A DNA stretch of 16,678 nt from Clostridiales bacterium UBA1740 (lineage in GTDB: Bacteria; Bacillota; Clostridia; Oscillospirales; CAG-272), in assembly GCA_002315715.1 (NCBI GenBank), contig DCHY01000004.1, positions 1-16,678 of the forward strand. Reading direction: 5' to 3'. The notes under the pieces were generated by a model. The model did not search any database, was not told where the DNA came from, and saw only the letters and a list, made by a program, of their open reading frames with translations. This document shows, piece after piece, positions 13,391 through 16,678 of this stretch. Position 1 is the stretch's first letter, and each line of letters starts with the position of its first letter. The translations under genes and the position numbers were made by a program.

Positions 13391-16300
13391 ATGAAAACCC
13401 AAAGAACACTACTTCTATGTCTGCTGCTTACTCTGCTCCTTGTGTTATTTACAGGATGTGAATTTGAAATTCCCGGTCTCGGTGCCAAGCCGACCGGCAT
13501 CCGCGTAGATACCCAAGACGTCAAAACGAATTACGTCACCGGCGATACGTTCAGTACCGACGGACTCAAGGTGTTTGTCACCTACAGTGACGGCAGCGAG
13601 CAAGAAATTTCGCTCGACGGCGTCACCGTCGGCGAGGTTGACACCTCGAAAGTCGGCATTTACACCGTCAACGTGACTTACGACGAAATGAAAACCACTT
13701 TCATGGTTTACGTGGAAGAAAAAATCGTCGTTTCCAAACTCACTTTGACCGTTGGTCAAAATGCCAAGACCGAATATATCACGGGCGATGCCTTTGACCC
13801 GACCGGCCTTCTGCTCGTCGCCGAATGGACAGACGGCAAAAAAGAAACCCTGACGCCGGCGGACGTGATGAGCGGCTTTGATACCGAGACCGTTGGCGAA
13901 AAGACCGTCACCTTTACTTACGAAGGAAAAACGCAGTCTTACGATATCAACGTGAAAGTTCCTTTTGCGGAAACCGACATCGTTCTGAATACCAAGAGCG
14001 TGAAAACGCAGTACAAACAGCACGAAACCTTTACGACGAACAACCTCGTCGTTACGGTCAACGACACCTGGGGCGGTTCGAGAGTTCTTGCCGCTACCGA
14101 ATACACCGTCACGGGCGGTGATACCGAGACGGCAGGACAGAAGACCGTCAATGTCAGTTACGGCACCTTTACGAAGACTTTCACCATCAACGTCTCCGCT
14201 GCCGCGATTGAAAGTTTCACTATCAACCTTACCAAAGTGACGGTTGACCAAGGCACGGCGCCCGATCTTTCGGGTCTTGTCGTAACCCTTAAGAAGGAAC
14301 TTGAAACCGCACGCGCGCTTAGCGCATCCGAATATACGGTTTCCTCTCTTACCGCTTTGAAGCTCGGCAATAACACGATTACCGTTACGCTCAACGAAAA
14401 CACCGCCTACACGGCGACCTTTACCGTTTTGGTACGTAAGGTATCGAGCATTTCCGTCAACACCACCGGTGTGAAGCTTGACTACGAACAACACGAAGCC
14501 GTTGATTTTACGGGACTTGCCGTGACGGCTGTTCGCTCCGACAGAACTTCCTTTGACGTCGGCAACAACTTCACCCTTACGGGTTATGACACGTCTCTTT
14601 TCGGTACGCAGACCGTAACTGTCACTTATGTGGATACGACGTTCGGAACCTTTACGACGACATTTACCATCAACGTGGCGAAAGCTTCCATCCAGGGTAT
14701 CACGGTCGATACCACCGGTGTCACGCTCGTTTATAACAAAGGCGAGACGGTTGACCTTTCCGGAATTGTCGTAAAAGTCAAGAAAAAGAACGAACAAGAT
14801 ACCACTCTGACCTTGAATGCCGAAACCAACGGCTATACCTTGACGCACGATACCTTCGGTGATTCCAAGAACTACACCGTCACGGTTACTTTGAAGGAAG
14901 ACACCGACTTTACCGCGACGTTCACCGTCACGATTCGCGAAGTGACCGAAATCACTCTGGATACCACTTCGGTGAAAAAGACCTATAAGCAGCACGAAAG
15001 TTTCAGTTCTACCGGTCTTACGGTTACCGCGGTTCGCTCCGACGGAACCGAATTTGACGTTACGGCGAACGTAACTTTCAGTGGCAACGACACGGATACC
15101 GCCGGTACCAAGACCGTTACCGTCACTTATAACGAATCGTTTACCGCAACTTTCTCGGTTACCGTAAACGAGGCCCTCATCGAAACCTTTACGGTGGACG
15201 ACAGCGCGGTTACCAAGTATTTTGAAAACGGTTCCACGATTGACTATACGACGGGACTTGTCGTAAAACTCAAGAAAGAACTGGAAAACGAACAGACTTT
15301 GACCTCCGACAAGTATACCGTCACCGTTGACAAAACCGTAAACGGCGTCGGCAAATATACCGTCACCGTCACTCTGAATGAAAAAGCAGGCTACACCGAC
15401 ACGTTTGAAATCGGCGTTTACGAAGTCGCCGGTATCACCCTCAACACGGCAAGCGTGAATAAAGATTATAAGGTGAAAGAAGTCATCTCACTTGACAATC
15501 TCCTCGTGAGCCTCAATCGCGGTCCATATGCACCTGCTCTTTCCGTTGCTATTGCCGATTGCACCGTTGATCTTTCTGCAGTAGATTCCACCTTCCCCGG
15601 CACGTATCCCATCACGGTTTCCTATAACGGCTATTCGGCATCCTATAACGTCGTATATACGATGGACGCCATTGATATGACTTCCTTCGGTCTTCCCGCA
15701 TTCGCGACCGATTTCGAATCGAATTCCAAAGTGTCCTCCGCAACGGACGCAGGATATCTCTCCTCTATCACGTATCGCGTCGGTGACGACAACGGCTTCG
15801 TCTTCAAACCCATTGTCAAAGCCGAAAATGCAGGCGGTATTTACACGCCCACGACGTTTGAAACGGCATTCGAACTTTGGGAGAGCGGAACGCAATTGAC
15901 GGGCGACACGCTTGCCGCCATCGTATCCTATACACCGAAGACCTACACCTTTGACTTTACCGAAGCGGCAGTCGGACACAGTTACACCTTGAAAGTGCAA
16001 GCGCTCAACACAACGGAAACCATTCCGGCTATCAGTTTCAGTTTCACAGTCGTTGACGGTTGGAACGTTTACACCGCCGCAGATCTTTCGAGAATGGCAA
16101 ACTCCAACTGGACAGTTGAAGTAAACAAAAGCGGAAGCACGGTCAATGAAAAAGCCATTTGGAACGCTTATAAACTTTCCCACGGCGTCACAAAAATCGT
16201 CGACTCTCAAACCGTCGTTGACGAAACTCCGGTTTGCGGTATCGTTCTTCAGAATTCTTTGAACCTGACGAATGCAGACCTCCCCGCCGAATACTTCGTA

Positions 16301-16678
16301 ACCGATGCCGAAGACGACGAGCGGCGTCTTGCCGTCGGTCACCTCAAGGACTGGACCTACGCTTATCACCACATTTTGGCAGACGGCGAAAACTTCTGTA
16401 TGTACGGTAACGGTTTTTCCGTCAACATCAGTGCCATAGACTCCGTCTATGACGATGCCGGACACACTTGGGGTTACGGCGACGACTACTCCAACTGCAA
16501 TATCTTCAAGTTTGAAGGCAACAACCCCATGGATAACAAAGCCGGTATCGGCACCAACAGCGTTTTGGTACAGGATATCACCATCACCGGTAACGCTATG
16601 CGTACCAACGATTTACAGCAGTTGATTCCCGACCTCGGCGGTATGATCGGTTTGAAATTTACCAACTGTAACGCAACG
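13391..16678 (+). CDS. Giant Ig-repeat surface lipoprotein (3' end outside window)
   Basis: The frame is open from ATG 13391 to the window end (1096 codons, no stop). AAAAGGAG lies 7 nt upstream. Residues 1-23 are a lipoprotein signal peptide ending LFTGC, so C23 is the predicted lipidated residue and the protein is exported and membrane-anchored. From about residue 36 to 757 come nine Ig-like repeats of about 75-85 residues, resembling bacterial Ig-like group 3 (Big_3). They start near 36, 115, 196, 275, 353, 434, 520, 598 and 681. Repeats 3-8 alternate between two subtypes. Residues 758-885 form another beta-rich domain. From about 888 (GWNVYTAADLSRM) onward the sequence becomes beta-helix-like, with CNIFKFEGNN, then VQDITITGNAM and MIGLKFTNC. 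A role in adhesion or substrate binding is inferred. Antisense open frames over it are codon-bias shadows. Confidence 0.9.
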   Translation, partial: MKTQRTLLLCLLLTLLLVLFTGCEFEIPGLGAKPTGIRVDTQDVKTNYVTGDTFSTDGLKVFVTYSDGSEQEISLDGVTVGEVDTSKVGIYTVNVTYDEMKTTFMVYVEEKIVVSKLTLTVGQNAKTEYITGDAFDPTGLLLVAEWTDGKKETLTPADVMSGFDTETVGEKTVTFTYEGKTQSYDINVKVPFAETDIVLNTKSVKTQYKQHETFTTNNLVVTVNDTWGGSRVLAATEYTVTGGDTETAGQKTVNVSYGTFTKTFTINVSAAAIESFTINLTKVTVDQGTAPDLSGLVVTLKKELETARALSASEYTVSSLTALKLGNNTITVTLNENTAYTATFTVLVRKVSSISVNTTGVKLDYEQHEAVDFTGLAVTAVRSDRTSFDVGNNFTLTGYDTSLFGTQTVTVTYVDTTFGTFTTTFTINVAKASIQGITVDTTGVTLVYNKGETVDLSGIVVKVKKKNEQDTTLTLNAETNGYTLTHDTFGDSKNYTVTVTLKEDTDFTATFTVTIREVTEITLDTTSVKKTYKQHESFSSTGLTVTAVRSDGTEFDVTANVTFSGNDTDTAGTKTVTVTYNESFTATFSVTVNEALIETFTVDDSAVTKYFENGSTIDYTTGLVVKLKKELENEQTLTSDKYTVTVDKTVNGVGKYTVTVTLNEKAGYTDTFEIGVYEVAGITLNTASVNKDYKVKEVISLDNLLVSLNRGPYAPALSVAIADCTVDLSAVDSTFPGTYPITVSYNGYSASYNVVYTMDAIDMTSFGLPAFATDFESNSKVSSATDAGYLSSITYRVGDDNGFVFKPIVKAENAGGIYTPTTFETAFELWESGTQLTGDTLAAIVSYTPKTYTFDFTEAAVGHSYTLKVQALNTTETIPAISFSFTVVDGWNVYTAADLSRMANSNWTVEVNKSGSTVNEKAIWNAYKLSHGVTKIVDSQTVVDETPVCGIVLQNSLNLTNADLPAEYFVTDAEDDERRLAVGHLKDWTYAYHHILADGENFCMYGNGFSVNISAIDSVYDDAGHTWGYGDDYSNCNIFKFEGNNPMDNKAGIGTNSVLVQDITITGNAMRTNDLQQLIPDLGGMIGLKFTNCNAT
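13976..15430 (+). repeat. A-B-A-B-A-B higher-order Ig repeat
   Basis: Inside the lipoprotein gene, repeats 3, 5 and 7 share a Y(K/E)QHE motif (His at residues 211, 368, 535) and 5 and 7 share TAVRSD. Repeats 4, 6 and 8 share a GLVVxLKKELE-type motif (first Lys at 301, 464, 628). The unit therefore recurs every 157-167 residues (471-501 nt), indicating amplification of two-domain blocks rather than of single Ig domains. Confidence 0.75.

Noticed and set aside
13445..14995. 516-codon open frame on the - strand over the Ig-repeat gene
   Set aside because: The + frame has an SD, signal peptide, lipobox and clear Ig repeats. The antisense frame has no SD or recognisable domain and is a shadow of Thr/Val/Gly-rich codon use.
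13976..15430. CRISPR-like or minisatellite DNA array
   Set aside because: The periodicity is at protein-domain scale (about 480 nt) with diverged copies in an open frame, not short identical repeats with spacers.
15488..16465. 325-codon open frame on the - strand
   Set aside because: Same reason: it lies antisense to the continuous lipoprotein frame and shows low-complexity Gly/Val/Arg composition.

Overview
The window looks like a chromosomal stretch of a low-to-mid GC Firmicute, most likely an uncultured gut Clostridia-type bacterium. This is inferred from SD-led genes (GGAGG/AAAGGAG), a few TTG/GTG starts, short intrinsic terminators, TTG-type -35 boxes with extended -10 boxes, a lipobox lipoprotein with Ig-like repeats, and the gene families present. 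No rRNA, CRISPR array, integrase or transposase is visible.

Layout. Positions 1-196 hold an apparently structured RNA (or dispersed structured repeat) closed by a long-range stem and followed by a strong intrinsic terminator. From about 270 to 2767, on +, come a two-TM membrane protein with a DUF3592-like loop and a cytosolic C-terminal domain, an RluA-family pseudouridine synthase and a small helical protein of unknown function, ending in a bidirectional terminator. A serine O-acetyltransferase on - (2782-3612) converges on that terminator. Divergent from it is a 1247-residue SF1 helicase with a C-terminal Vsr/DUF559-like nuclease-fold domain (3798-7541). An AT-rich gap with back-to-back terminators separates it from tRNA-Lys(UUU) and a Pr6Pr-like membrane protein, both on -.

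The right half (8605-16678, all +) is a probable surface/export locus. It begins with a very large fusion of a YwaF/TMEM164-like membrane domain to an ABC ATPase. A translationally coupled ABC-2-type permease (ATGA overlap) follows, then a small membrane-anchored protein with an Ig-like look. The last gene is a giant lipoprotein with about nine Ig-like repeats and the start of what looks like a beta-helix region; it runs off the window. The ATPase half and the permease probably form one exporter. A functional link to the two surface proteins is only positional.

Main points for a second look: the unassigned structured RNA and its alternative pairing with its own terminator; a perfect AGGAGG plus ATG inside the fusion gene exactly at the ABC domain boundary; the A-B alternation of Ig repeats with a period near 160 residues; the apparent loss of the first catalytic acid in the helicase's nuclease domain; and two unusual positions in the tRNA-Lys. 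Several gene starts were set from SD and promoter positions rather than from the longest frame.
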